A DNA stretch of 64,000 nt from Tenacibaculum sp. 1_MG-2023 (GTDB taxonomy: Bacteria > Bacteroidota > Bacteroidia > Flavobacteriales > Flavobacteriaceae): positions 1 to 64,000 of the forward strand of contig NZ_JAUORH010000015.1 in assembly GCF_030547425.1 (NCBI RefSeq), read 5' to 3'. Position numbers and translations under genes: made by a program. The first letter of the stretch is position 1. Each line of letters begins with the position of its first letter. Under the pieces are notes generated by a model that saw only the letters and a program-made list of their open reading frames with translations, searched no databases and was not told the origin of the DNA. Shown here piece after piece: positions 43,406 through 53,088 of the stretch.

Positions 43406-44287
43406 ATGATTTTAATTGCAGATAGTGGTTCTACAAAATGTGATTGGATTGTTCTTAATGTCAACGAAAGTAGCATTCAGTCTAGAATTAGAACAAAAGG
43501 AATAAATCCGTCGATCTTAAAAAAGAAAGCAATTCATAAAACTATTAGAAGTTCAAAAGAATTGATAGTTTGTAAAGAAGAAATTAGTTCTATATATTTT
43601 TTTGGAGCAGGATGTAACAATGAAAAAAGTAAAGAAAAAATACAAAGTGTTTTGTTACATTATTATAGCAATGCAAAAAAAATAGAAATACAAGAAGATA
43701 TAATGCTAGCAGTGTTATCAGCGTCTTTAGAACCATCAGTAGTTTGTATTTTAGGAACAGGTTCAAACTGTTGCTTTTTTGATGGAAATAAAATACAAAA
43801 ACGCATAACATCAATGGGATATTTATTAATGGATGAGGGTAGTGGTAATCATTTAGGGAAACAGCTGTTAAAAGCTTACTATTTTAATGAATTACCTAGC
43901 GATTTAAAGTTTTCTTTTGAAAAAGAGTTTAACTTAAACTCAGATAAAGTATTATCTAAATTATACAATTCAAAAACACCTAATAAGTACCTAGCAAAAT
44001 ACGCTCGATTTTTATTTACCAATATAGAAAACAGTTATGTACAAGAGTTGGTAGCATCTTGTGTTTCAGAATTTATTAATAAACAATTAATAACTTACAA
44101 AGAAGAATTAGAAAAAAAACCTCTGTATTTTATTGGTTCGGTAGCATACCATGCTAAAAAAATAATAAATGACGAATTGGCAAAAAATAATTTAAAACCA
44201 GTAACTTTATTTATAAGAAGACCACTTACAATGTTCATACAAAAAATACAAAATAACCCTAAGCTATTGGAAAAATCATTTTCTTAA
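43406..44287 (+). CDS. BadF/BadG-family N-acetylglucosamine kinase
   Basis: 293 residues. The ATPase fold has DSGSTKCDWIVL (phosphate-1 loop near the N-terminus), FFGAGCNN, and the second phosphate loop ILGTGSNCCFFDG (about 115-127). GYLLMDEGSGNHLGKQLL is typical of GlcNAc kinases of this family. It would phosphorylate GlcNAc released by the GH20 enzyme, giving GlcNAc-6-P for the NagB fusion. The ATG follows the LacI-like stop with no gap. The substrate is supported by context; the family also includes other activators. Confidence 0.88.
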   Translation: MILIADSGSTKCDWIVLNVNESSIQSRIRTKGINPSILKKKAIHKTIRSSKELIVCKEEISSIYFFGAGCNNEKSKEKIQSVLLHYYSNAKKIEIQEDIMLAVLSASLEPSVVCILGTGSNCCFFDGNKIQKRITSMGYLLMDEGSGNHLGKQLLKAYYFNELPSDLKFSFEKEFNLNSDKVLSKLYNSKTPNKYLAKYARFLFTNIENSYVQELVASCVSEFINKQLITYKEELEKKPLYFIGSVAYHAKKIINDELAKNNLKPVTLFIRRPLTMFIQKIQNNPKLLEKSFS

Positions 44288-44315
44288 TTTTTATGGAAGA
44301 ATAACTTTAATTGAG

Positions 44316-44323
44316 TAAATTTG
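44316..44323 (+). promoter_or_regulatory. Bacteroidota -7 box for pfkA
   Basis: TAAATTTG, 13 bases before the pfkA ATG. It suggests that glycolytic genes have their own promoter and are not just the tail of the GlcNAc operon. Confidence 0.55.
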
Positions 44324-44336
44324 ATATTCGATATTT

Positions 44337-45320
44337 ATGAAGAAAATTAAAAAAATAGCAGTAATGACTTCTGGGGGAGATTCTCCTGGAATGAACGCAG
44401 CGATACGATCTGTAGTAAGGGCCAGTGCCTATTACCATATAGATTGTATGGGGATTTATAGAGGATATCAAGGGTTGATAGAAGGAGACCTAACTCCGTT
44501 AACCGCACGAAGTGTAAATAATATTATCAACAAAGGAGGAACCATATTAAAATCGGCTCGTTCAAAAGATTTTAGAACTAAAGAAGGAAGGCAAAAAGCC
44601 TATGAAAGTTTACAAAAGAACAAGGTGGATGCTTTAGTGGTAATTGGAGGAGACGGTTCTTTTACAGGAGGAGTAATTTTTAATAAAGAATTCAACTTTC
44701 CTATAATAGGTATTCCTGGTACGATAGATAATGATATTTCAGGAACAAGTCATACACTTGGTTATGATACTGCTTTAAACACAGCCGTAGAAGCAATTGA
44801 TAAAATAAGAGATACAGCATCTTCTCATGACAGACTATTCTTTGTTGAGGTTATGGGGCGTGATGCAGGGTTTATAGCATTAAATGCTGGTGTAGGAGCT
44901 GGAGCAGAAGAAATTTTGATTCCTGAAGAAGATTTAGGGTTGGAAAGGCTATTAGAGTCATTAAAGAAAAGTAGAAGGTCAGGAAAATCATCAAGTATTG
45001 TAGTTGTTTCCGAAGGAGATAAAACAGGAAAAAATGTATTTGAATTAGCAGATTATGTTGAGAAAAACCTACCTGAATACGAAGTAAGAGTATCTGTATT
45101 AGGTCACATGCAACGCGGAGGATCACCAACTTGTTTTGATAGGGTTTTAGCAAGTAGGTTAGGAGTAAGCGCTGTTGAGTTATTACTTGACGGAAAAACC
45201 AATTTGATGGTGGGCTTAAAAGATAATAAAGTAGTTGCTACCAATTTAGAAAAAGCAATCAAAGGTCAACATAAAATCGATACTGAGTTACTAAGGGTAT
45301 CAGATATAATGACCACTTAA
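44337..45320 (+). CDS. pfkA: 6-phosphofructokinase (ATP-dependent)
   Basis: 327 residues, standard length. It phosphorylates fructose-6-phosphate to the 1,6-bisphosphate, the committed step of glycolysis. TSGGDSPGMNAAIR (about 11-24), GGDGSFTGG and PGTIDNDISGTSHT hold the ATP site and the catalytic Asp. AEEILIPEE and LGHMQRGGSPT complete the signature. The Gly after the first GGD (GGDGS) is typical of ATP-dependent forms. The gene sits directly after the GlcNAc cluster, whose product is its substrate, and 24 bases before gapA. Confidence 0.97.
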   Translation: MKKIKKIAVMTSGGDSPGMNAAIRSVVRASAYYHIDCMGIYRGYQGLIEGDLTPLTARSVNNIINKGGTILKSARSKDFRTKEGRQKAYESLQKNKVDALVVIGGDGSFTGGVIFNKEFNFPIIGIPGTIDNDISGTSHTLGYDTALNTAVEAIDKIRDTASSHDRLFFVEVMGRDAGFIALNAGVGAGAEEILIPEEDLGLERLLESLKKSRRSGKSSSIVVVSEGDKTGKNVFELADYVEKNLPEYEVRVSVLGHMQRGGSPTCFDRVLASRLGVSAVELLLDGKTNLMVGLKDNKVVATNLEKAIKGQHKIDTELLRVSDIMTT

Positions 45321-45332
45321 ACACGAATATAA

Positions 45333-46337
<1,005 letters not shown>

Positions 46338-46365
46338 AAACATAAAATATTTTGTAATATTGTAT

Positions 46366-46390
46366 TCCCGCTTTTAGCGGGATTTTTTTT
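46366..46390 (+). terminator. Intrinsic terminator after gapA
   Basis: TCCCGCT/AGCGGGA stem (46366-46372 with 46376-46382), TTT loop and an eight-T tail. Confidence 0.9.
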
Positions 46391-46402
46391 AAACACTATT
46401 TT

Positions 46403-46765
46403 ATGGAAATAGCAATTATAGCACATGATGGAATGAAAGCTGAAATGGTTCAGTTTTTAAATGAACATAAAGAAGTTTTACGTCAAAAAAGCATCCAGTT
46501 AATCTCAACAGGAACAACAGGAGAAAAAGCTGAAAAAGCAGGTTTTGAAGTAACAAAATATTTATCAGGACCTATTGGAGGCGATGCACAAATTGCTGGT
46601 AGAGTAGCAGAAGGGAAATGTCAAATGGTATTGTTTTTCAGAGATCCTTTAGCAAAACACCCACATGAACCAGATATATCTATGTTAATGCGTTTATGCG
46701 ATGTACATGATGTTCCGTTAGCAACGAATCCTGCAACAGCAGAACTGTTAATTAAAGCAATTTAA
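46403..46765 (+). CDS. mgsA: Methylglyoxal synthase
   Basis: 120 residues, somewhat shorter than the 152 of Escherichia coli. It converts dihydroxyacetone phosphate to methylglyoxal, a bypass relieving phosphorylated-sugar stress. IIAHDGMKAEMV (about 6-17), STGTTGEKAEK, GPIGGDAQIA (catalytic Asp) and FFRDPLAKHPHEPDI are all conserved. Placement after pfkA and gapA is meaningful: fast sugar influx through the GlcNAc locus would raise triose phosphates. A hairpin terminator follows. Confidence 0.95.
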   Translation: MEIAIIAHDGMKAEMVQFLNEHKEVLRQKSIQLISTGTTGEKAEKAGFEVTKYLSGPIGGDAQIAGRVAEGKCQMVLFFRDPLAKHPHEPDISMLMRLCDVHDVPLATNPATAELLIKAI

Positions 46766-46775
46766 AAGATTATAA

Positions 46776-46810
46776 ATAAAAAGAGAAACAATAATTGCTT
46801 CTCTTTTTAT
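46776..46810 (+). terminator. Intrinsic terminator after mgsA
   Basis: A 12-base-pair stem (46776-46787, ATAAAAAGAGAA, with 46799-46810) around an 11-base loop. Confidence 0.75.
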
Positions 46811-46854
46811 GGTAATTTATTAAAACGTTTCGCTCCTTGTCTTGTGTATAACGC

Positions 46855-47478
46855 TTATTTATGGTTTTTAAGAAATTTTTCAGTTGTCAATACGTCTGAA
46901 TAATAATAATCTAAGGCGGCTAGAAAAGATTTTTGAACTTCGCTAGCTTTTACATTTTCTCCATTTACTTCTAAATCTTTGGTTGCACAAGCATCTCCAA
47001 TAACAATGCATTCAAAACCAAAGTCTTTGGCTGCTCTTGTTGTTGCGTCCACACACATATGTGTCATCATTCCACAAATCACCAACTTTTTCACTCCTAT
47101 TTCATTTAAAGTTTTTAGTAATTCGGTTTCTCTAAAACTGTTTGGAAAGTGTTTGGTTATTATATTTTCCCCGTCTATTGGTTTCACGTTTTTGTGAATC
47201 CCCACACCTTGAGTTTTTGGAATAAAAAAAGAAGAACCAGAGCGAGTTGATTTATGTTGAATATGGATAACAGGAAGTTTATTATTTCTAAACTCATTCA
47301 AAATTTTCTTAGCATTTAAACTTGCTTTTTCAGGTTGTGAGAGCTCCATTTTTCCATTTGGAAAGTAATCATTTTGAATGTCAATTAATATTAAGGCTGT
47401 TTTCATATTTTCCTTTTTCTGGGCTTGAAGATTGACAGTAAAGATTGTCAATACTACTAGAATTAAAATTCTTTTCAT
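46855..47478 (-). CDS. Exported isochorismatase-family cysteine hydrolase
   Basis: 207 residues. The hydrolase domain starts at MKTALILIDIQNDYFPNG (about 25-42, catalytic Asp). A Lys follows in ITKHFPNSFRETEL and the nucleophile Cys lies in GMMTHMCVDATTRAAKDFGF. Relatives hydrolyse nicotinamide, isochorismate or other amides. Unusually, a signal peptide-like stretch (ILILVVLTIFTVNLQAQ) precedes the domain, implying a periplasmic enzyme. A cytoplasmic form could start at the internal Met near residue 25. The substrate is unknown. It is single, with 85 bases to the RidA gene upstream. Confidence 0.85.
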   Translation of the reverse strand: MKRILILVVLTIFTVNLQAQKKENMKTALILIDIQNDYFPNGKMELSQPEKASLNAKKILNEFRNNKLPVIHIQHKSTRSGSSFFIPKTQGVGIHKNVKPIDGENIITKHFPNSFRETELLKTLNEIGVKKLVICGMMTHMCVDATTRAAKDFGFECIVIGDACATKDLEVNGENVKASEVQKSFLAALDYYYSDVLTTEKFLKNHK

Positions 47479-47563
47479 TTGCTTTATATTACTTATAAAG
47501 GTTAAGGTATCTGTCGTTTTAAAGAAGTGATACCGTCAGATAAAAAAATGTTTTTTAAAAAAA

Positions 47564-47944
47564 CTATTTAACAGCAATCATACTAATTTCAACATTTACA
47601 AACTTAGGTAAGTTAGCAACTTCTACTGTTTCACGAGCGGGAGCAGTAGCATCGTTAAAATATTCACCATAAACAGCATTAATTTTTGAAAAGTTATGCA
47701 TGTCTGAAATAAAAATAGATGTTTTAATAACATTTTCAAATGTCATGCCAGCAGAAGCTAATACTTCTTTCATGTTTTGCATTACTTGTTTGGTTTCTGC
47801 TTCAATAGAATCTAAAACTAATTCACCAGTTTCAGGGTTAATTGCTATTTGTCCAGAAGTGTATAAAGTATTCCCACTAAGTACCGCTTGATTATATGGA
47901 CCAATTGGGGCAGGAGCTTTATCTGTTGTGATTATTTTTTTCAT
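47564..47944 (-). CDS. ridA: RidA family reactive enamine/imine deaminase
   Basis: 126 residues, normal length. It hydrolyses 2-aminoacrylate and related reactive intermediates made by PLP enzymes, protecting metabolism. APAPIGPYNQAVL, LYTSGQIAINPETGEL, SIFISDMHNFSKINAVYGEYF and the Arg-containing APARETVEVANLPKFVNVEI (about 100-119) are family-typical. It works in the cytoplasm. It stands alone between the cysteine hydrolase and lptD, with no close operon partner. Confidence 0.95.
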   Translation of the reverse strand: MKKIITTDKAPAPIGPYNQAVLSGNTLYTSGQIAINPETGELVLDSIEAETKQVMQNMKEVLASAGMTFENVIKTSIFISDMHNFSKINAVYGEYFNDATAPARETVEVANLPKFVNVEISMIAVK

Positions 47945-48007
47945 TTTTGTTTGAGTTTATAAAGTTGTTTGTTTTGTTAAAAAGGGGAAGTTAGATTTTT
48001 CTAATTC

Positions 48008-50710
48008 CTAGAATAATACTCTATCTGGTGGTTTGTTTTTATCCCATTTTAAATCGCTCAATACTGAAGACTTCACCCCAATAAAGAAATTATAAGAAGA
48101 GTTAACACCAAAAGGAGTCCAGTTAAAATTAAATCTCCAACTATCTAAATCTCTTGAAAAATTTAATCTAGTATAAGTAAAAGCATTGTCTTTAACATCA
48201 TAACCAGAAGAAAAACCAACTTTCCATTTAGGGGAGAGTTCTACATCACCACTAAACATTAACGTATTATTACCTATTTGGCTTGTTAATCCGTTATTAG
48301 TGTAACTCATAGAGTAAGCTAAATTAAGAGTCCAAGGTATTTTGGCTTTGTAGAGTTCTGTTTCTTTTGTTTCGCCTTCTTTATTTTTGTTATTGGTGTT
48401 GTTAGGAAACCCATTAGTAGAGCCTATACCTTCTCCAAAAACATCTGGTGTATCCTGTGCGCCATTTCCATTTTTGTTGTCAGCGTCATCTTCACCATCT
48501 TTATTCTTTTCAAAATCTTTACTAGAAATGGAATAATTAGCTGTTACCCCCAAATTAGTCATTCTAAGAAGACTACCGTTAAACTTATTTATTCTTTGTC
48601 CTTTGCTGTTCACTTGATACGGATCAAAAGTAGCATTCATGTTTAAAGCTAGCTTGTCTTTAAAAAGACGTGTACCAGCATTTGCTCTCACAGGAGACCA
48701 GCGTAAACTATCAGCAGCTATGTTATAACTTGTACTAAAATTCAAGTTGTTAAGAATCGTGATTTTTTTATCCTCTTCATCACTGTCAGGATCTTTCGGT
48801 GCTACTTTAGCCTCTAAAACATTGTTTACGGAAATACCGATAGAATTTGAAACTCCACTTCCAGGTGTTCCATAAATGCCACCCTCAAAGGGAGAATAGG
48901 TTAGTAAGTCACTTGGGTCAGAACTCTGACGAACTGTTAAATCGTAATCATCAGCAAAATTTGGACGATATCCGTATGAAATAGAGGGTCTAATTGTATG
49001 TCGAATAGCCTTTAAACGTCCTTTTTTAAAGTTAAATGTACCGTAGATGTTTGTAGATAAAGAAACTCCAAAGTTATATTCATTATAACGAGTAAAGCCA
49101 CTGATAGTATCATTAACAGCAGCACCAAAATTACCATCACTGTTTATAGCAGTAGGGTCGTATCGCTTTTTAATTTGATCAAAATACCAAACATCTTTAT
49201 AGTTTACACTAGGTGATAATGTAAAGTATTTAAAAGCTTTTAAACTGGTATTGGTACTCAAGTTATGTTGTATACCTTTTTTTGCCGTTTGAAACATTTT
49301 AGCGGTAAAAAACTCGTCATCTGTAGTATTAATTTGATATTGACCTTGCATACTATAATTAATACCCATTTTTTGAATAGGGTTCTTTTTAATTCCTCCT
49401 TTTCCTGCAAAAGGATAAATACGATCCATATTAAGTTGTAATGATGGAAGCGTCATAGTAATGGATTCTGTATTGGTATTTTGCGAATGAGTAGCAGTTA
49501 CGCTCACATTAAAAGGAGTACCTACAAAATTTTTATAGTATGAAACAGACGAGCTCAACGTGTTGTTTAAGAACTGAGAACTATTAAATTCGTTTAAAGA
49601 TTGACGATAATACTTACTACTTCCTAAGTTAACAGAAGCAGAAAAACGAGAGTTTGGACTCGCCTTAGAATCTTGACTATGGCTCCATCTAAGGTTGAAA
49701 TTGGTGGACTTTTGATAATCGCTTAAACCACGTATACCTCTAATAATATTTTCAAAACGAACACTAAAACTTCCGCTAAATTTATAACGAACATAATAGT
49801 TAGAGGAAGCATTTAATCCCCAACTACCATTGGTGTATAAGTCTCCTAATACAGTTAAATCAAAGTAGTCACTTAAAGCAAAATAGTATCCTCCATTTTG
49901 CATAAAAAAACCTTGGTTATTACTTTCCCCCCAAGAAGGAATAATAAACCCTGAAGTTCTTTTATCTGTTAAAGGAAAATATGCAAACGGTAAATATACA
50001 GGAGTAGGAACGTCTGCCAATACTAAATTGCTACCACCAACAATAATCTTTTTACCAGGAACTAGTTTTGCTTTATTTGTTTGAATATAATAATCTGGAA
50101 TTTTCTTTTTTGAAGTAGTAAAACGCAATCGACGCATATAAATAGTAGAGTCATTTACCCGTTTTGTTTTTTCTCCATAAGTAATAATTCCTGCTTGATT
50201 TGTTTTAACACCATAAACTAAAGCTTTCTTAGTTTTAAAGTTAAAAAGAATAGAGTCTTGTTCAGATTCTTGTCCTCCTTGCTTAAATTGAGGTCTTTGA
50301 TGATACCCTGTGCTATCTTTTATACCTTTAGCATATACCATATTGTTTTTATAATCCAGAATAATAATTCCAGCTTTTAAGTCAATGTCAGTATATGTTA
50401 CTTGGGCTTTATTATATAAGGTAATTGTTTTTTCTTTGGCGTTTTGTATGGTATAATCTTCAGCATCATGAGTAATAATACCGTCAATTACTTCTTTTGG
50501 TTTAATAGAATCGTTAACAATAGTATCTCTTTTTTTATTAATAAGAGCATTGCTTTTTAAACCTATTAAAGTGTCTTTAGGACTAGTAAATATAGAGTCT
50601 TTGCTAGTTTTTTGAGGAGTAATGCCTTTCTTGCCAAATTCTTGTGCAGTACTTAATTGAAAACAAAAAAGATAGAAAGTTAAAAGTATGTAAGTTGGAT
50701 TTGCTCGCAA
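48008..50710 (-). CDS. lptD: LPS-assembly outer-membrane protein LptD (putative)
   Basis: 900 residues with a signal peptide (ILLTFYLFCFQLSTAQE). An OstA/LptA-like N-terminal region (about 75-240) shows KTITLYNKAQVTYTDIDLKA, then GIIILDYKNNMVYAKGI. A large beta barrel follows, starting with VYLPFAYFPLTDKRTSGFII. LptD inserts lipopolysaccharide into the outer leaflet together with LptE. The Bacteroidota form is longer and more divergent than the enterobacterial one, and the usual Cys pairs are not obvious. A Gly/Asn/Asp-rich loop lies at about 735-780. The kdsB gene in this window agrees with LPS production. Confidence 0.9.
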   Translation of the reverse strand: MRANPTYILLTFYLFCFQLSTAQEFGKKGITPQKTSKDSIFTSPKDTLIGLKSNALINKKRDTIVNDSIKPKEVIDGIITHDAEDYTIQNAKEKTITLYNKAQVTYTDIDLKAGIIILDYKNNMVYAKGIKDSTGYHQRPQFKQGGQESEQDSILFNFKTKKALVYGVKTNQAGIITYGEKTKRVNDSTIYMRRLRFTTSKKKIPDYYIQTNKAKLVPGKKIIVGGSNLVLADVPTPVYLPFAYFPLTDKRTSGFIIPSWGESNNQGFFMQNGGYYFALSDYFDLTVLGDLYTNGSWGLNASSNYYVRYKFSGSFSVRFENIIRGIRGLSDYQKSTNFNLRWSHSQDSKASPNSRFSASVNLGSSKYYRQSLNEFNSSQFLNNTLSSSVSYYKNFVGTPFNVSVTATHSQNTNTESITMTLPSLQLNMDRIYPFAGKGGIKKNPIQKMGINYSMQGQYQINTTDDEFFTAKMFQTAKKGIQHNLSTNTSLKAFKYFTLSPSVNYKDVWYFDQIKKRYDPTAINSDGNFGAAVNDTISGFTRYNEYNFGVSLSTNIYGTFNFKKGRLKAIRHTIRPSISYGYRPNFADDYDLTVRQSSDPSDLLTYSPFEGGIYGTPGSGVSNSIGISVNNVLEAKVAPKDPDSDEEDKKITILNNLNFSTSYNIAADSLRWSPVRANAGTRLFKDKLALNMNATFDPYQVNSKGQRINKFNGSLLRMTNLGVTANYSISSKDFEKNKDGEDDADNKNGNGAQDTPDVFGEGIGSTNGFPNNTNNKNKEGETKETELYKAKIPWTLNLAYSMSYTNNGLTSQIGNNTLMFSGDVELSPKWKVGFSSGYDVKDNAFTYTRLNFSRDLDSWRFNFNWTPFGVNSSYNFFIGVKSSVLSDLKWDKNKPPDRVLF

Positions 50711-50722
50711 TATTATTAATAC

Positions 50723-50730
50723 TATTTTTG
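50723..50730 (+). promoter_or_regulatory. Possible -7 box for the amidase gene
   Basis: TATTTTTG on the plus strand, 74 bases before ATG 50805. It would give an mRNA leader overlapping the opposite lptD leader. Confidence 0.35.
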
Positions 50731-50782
50731 TGTTATATTTAAAAACTTTGGCGTGCTATTTGAATGCCTATATTTTAAAAAC

Positions 50783-50790
50783 CAAAAATA
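50783..50790 (-). promoter_or_regulatory. Possible -7 box for lptD
   Basis: TATTTTTG on the minus strand, 72 bases before the lptD ATG at 50710. It faces the box at 50723-50730. Confidence 0.4.
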
Positions 50791-50804
50791 GTTAAATTTT
50801 ATTG

Positions 50805-51977
50805 ATGCAATTCTTAAATTTCCGTAAATATAATATCTCAAAAACAAGCTTAATCATTCTAACCTTTTTTACTGTTTTGTATGGGGGTATATTATCGGTT
50901 TCGGCTCAAAAAAAATATACTGTTGTTTTAGATGCTGGTCATGGAGGAAAAGATCCAGGAAATTTAGGAAATGGTTTTAGAGAAAAAAACATAGCCTTAA
51001 AAGTAGCATTAGATGTAGGTAAGGAGTTGTTAACTTCAAAAGATATACAAGTAGTTTATACCCGTAAAAAAGATGTTTTTGTAGAGTTGCACAACCGAGC
51101 TAAAATAGCGAATGATAAAAAAGCGGACTTATTTGTGTCTATACATTGTGATGCTTTTAGGAGATCAGATCCGCATGGAGCAAGTACTTTTGTTTTAGGA
51201 TTAAGTGGAAATAAAGAAAACCTAGAGATTGCTAAAAAAGAGAACTCTGTAATTTTATTAGAGGATAATTATAAGCAAAATTATGATTATGACCCGAACT
51301 CACCAGAATCAGTAATTGGTTTGTCAGTACTTCAAGAAGAAAACTTAGAAAATAGTTTAGGTATTGCAGGTTTAGTTCAAAATAATTTTGTAGCAATTAA
51401 AAGAAATAATAGAAAGGTAAAACAAGCAAATTTTTTAGTATTAAGAGAAACAGTTATGCCTAGTGTTTTAATAGAGTTAGGTTTTTTGACTAATAAAAAT
51501 GAAGGTAAATTTCTAAATTCTAGAAAAGGGCAAATTAGAATGGCAAAGTCAATAGCTCAAGCAATAAGAAAGTACTTTGAACGATTAAAGTTAAATACGA
51601 TTAGCGAAACCTTAACAGTTAATGCACCGTTAGTGGAAGAGGAAGTTTCTACCCCAGTTATAAAAAAAGAGAAACTTAAGCAAATTGTCAAAAAAGAAAA
51701 TATATCACCAACATTAGTGTCAACAGGTGTTGTGTTTAGAGTACAAATAGCTGCATCAAGAAAAAAACTTTCAATAAACAGTTTCAAAGGGTTAGAAAAT
51801 GTTGAGTCTTTATTTATAGATAATTACTATAAATATTACTATGGAAACTCATCAAGTTTAGTAGGAATAAAAAAGGTTTTACCAAAAGTAAGAAGCAAAG
51901 GATATAAAGATGCTTGGGTGGTAGCTTTTAAAAATGGAAAAAGAATTTCAATTAAAGAAGCATTGAAAAACCGTTAA
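50805..51977 (+). CDS. N-acetylmuramoyl-L-alanine amidase (Amidase_3)
   Basis: 390 residues from ATG 50805; an in-frame TTG one codon upstream is less likely. An N-terminal signal or anchor segment (LIILTFFTVLYGGILSVSAQ) precedes the zinc amidase domain (about 35-255). That domain has VVLDAGHGGKDPG (His ligand), REKNIALKVAL, FVSIHCDAF (His) and VLIELGFLTNKNEG (catalytic Glu). A C-terminal region (about 300-390) with FRVQIAASRKKL looks SPOR-like, which would bind denuded glycan at the septum. The enzyme cleaves peptide stems from peptidoglycan during division. The MCE gene follows by 65 bases. Confidence 0.93.
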   Translation: MQFLNFRKYNISKTSLIILTFFTVLYGGILSVSAQKKYTVVLDAGHGGKDPGNLGNGFREKNIALKVALDVGKELLTSKDIQVVYTRKKDVFVELHNRAKIANDKKADLFVSIHCDAFRRSDPHGASTFVLGLSGNKENLEIAKKENSVILLEDNYKQNYDYDPNSPESVIGLSVLQEENLENSLGIAGLVQNNFVAIKRNNRKVKQANFLVLRETVMPSVLIELGFLTNKNEGKFLNSRKGQIRMAKSIAQAIRKYFERLKLNTISETLTVNAPLVEEEVSTPVIKKEKLKQIVKKENISPTLVSTGVVFRVQIAASRKKLSINSFKGLENVESLFIDNYYKYYYGNSSSLVGIKKVLPKVRSKGYKDAWVVAFKNGKRISIKEALKNR

Positions 51978-52042
51978 TTTAGAGGTATTCTATATTTATA
52001 CTCGCAAAATTATTATTATTTTCGCTCGTATAAATATATTTT

Positions 52043-53005
52043 ATGTCTAAAGAACTAAAAACAGGAATTGTTGCTGTAGTTATTATTGCACTGTTTATTT
52101 GGGGGTATAACTTCTTAAAAGGACAAGATTTGTTCAGTGCTAATGCAAGACACTTTTTTGTAGAGTACAACAATATTAATGGTCTTAACGAGGCAAGTTC
52201 GGTAACTATTAATGGATTAAAGGTTGGTAAGGTAGATGAAATTCGCTTTAATGGAAAACCAGATAAAAAGGGGAACTTAATTGTAAAGATTTCATTAGAT
52301 ACTGACTTTAATTTTTCCAAAAACAGTATTGCTAAAATTTATTCAGCAAGTTTAATGGGAGGTCAAAGTTTAGCAATTGTTCCTAAATATGACGGAGAAA
52401 TAGCCAAATCAGGAGACTTTTTAAAAGGAGAAGTTGAATCAGATATATTTTCATCAGTAGGCGAAAAATTAAATCCTATTCAGGCAAAACTAGAGAATGT
52501 TCTGGTTGGAGCAGACTCTTTATTAATAGGCTTTAATCAAGTATTAGATGAAAAATCTCGTAAAAGTTTAAATAGAAGTATTTTAGGGTTAGAGGGTACT
52601 ATATACGATGTGCGTAAGACATTAGCCTCAGTAAATACATTGTTGGTAGATAATAAAGAAAACTTAAATACGACCTTTGCAAACACAAAAAAAATTACAG
52701 ATAATTTTTCAAAAGTATCTGAAGATTTAGCAAAAGCTAATTTAGGTGAATCGGTTAAAAAACTCGAAGCAACTTTGGTAAATGTTAATGGTCTATTAGC
52801 GAATATGAAATCAGGAAAAGGAACTTTAGGAAAGTTAATGACTGATGAAAAGATGTACACTAATTTAACAAATGCATCTAAAGAATTAGAAGAACTGTTA
52901 AGAGAAATGAAGTTGAACCCAAAACGATTTGTACATTTTTCGTTATTTGGTAAAAAACCAAAACCATATAACGAGGAAAATAATAAAAGTAACAGCAACA
53001 ACTAA
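52043..53005 (+). CDS. MlaD/MCE family lipid-transport protein
   Basis: 320 residues. One N-terminal membrane anchor (GIVAVVIIALFIWGYNFLKG) precedes an MCE domain (about 35-120) with FFVEYNNINGLNEASSVTIN, GLKVGKVDEI and SLMGGQSLAIV. A helical periplasmic tail (about 140-300) follows. MlaD-type proteins form hexameric tunnels that carry phospholipids between membranes, normally with an MlaE/MlaF ABC transporter, which is not in this window. The gene sits between the amidase and two iron-sulfur genes, 83 bases before the latter. Confidence 0.92.
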   Translation: MSKELKTGIVAVVIIALFIWGYNFLKGQDLFSANARHFFVEYNNINGLNEASSVTINGLKVGKVDEIRFNGKPDKKGNLIVKISLDTDFNFSKNSIAKIYSASLMGGQSLAIVPKYDGEIAKSGDFLKGEVESDIFSSVGEKLNPIQAKLENVLVGADSLLIGFNQVLDEKSRKSLNRSILGLEGTIYDVRKTLASVNTLLVDNKENLNTTFANTKKITDNFSKVSEDLAKANLGESVKKLEATLVNVNGLLANMKSGKGTLGKLMTDEKMYTNLTNASKELEELLREMKLNPKRFVHFSLFGKKPKPYNEENNKSNSNN

Positions 53006-53088
53006 ACAAAACAACAACTAAAATATTCTATAATCTCTTAAAAACTGAAGAAGTAATAGGTATAACAGAGTAAAAATAATTAAAGACA

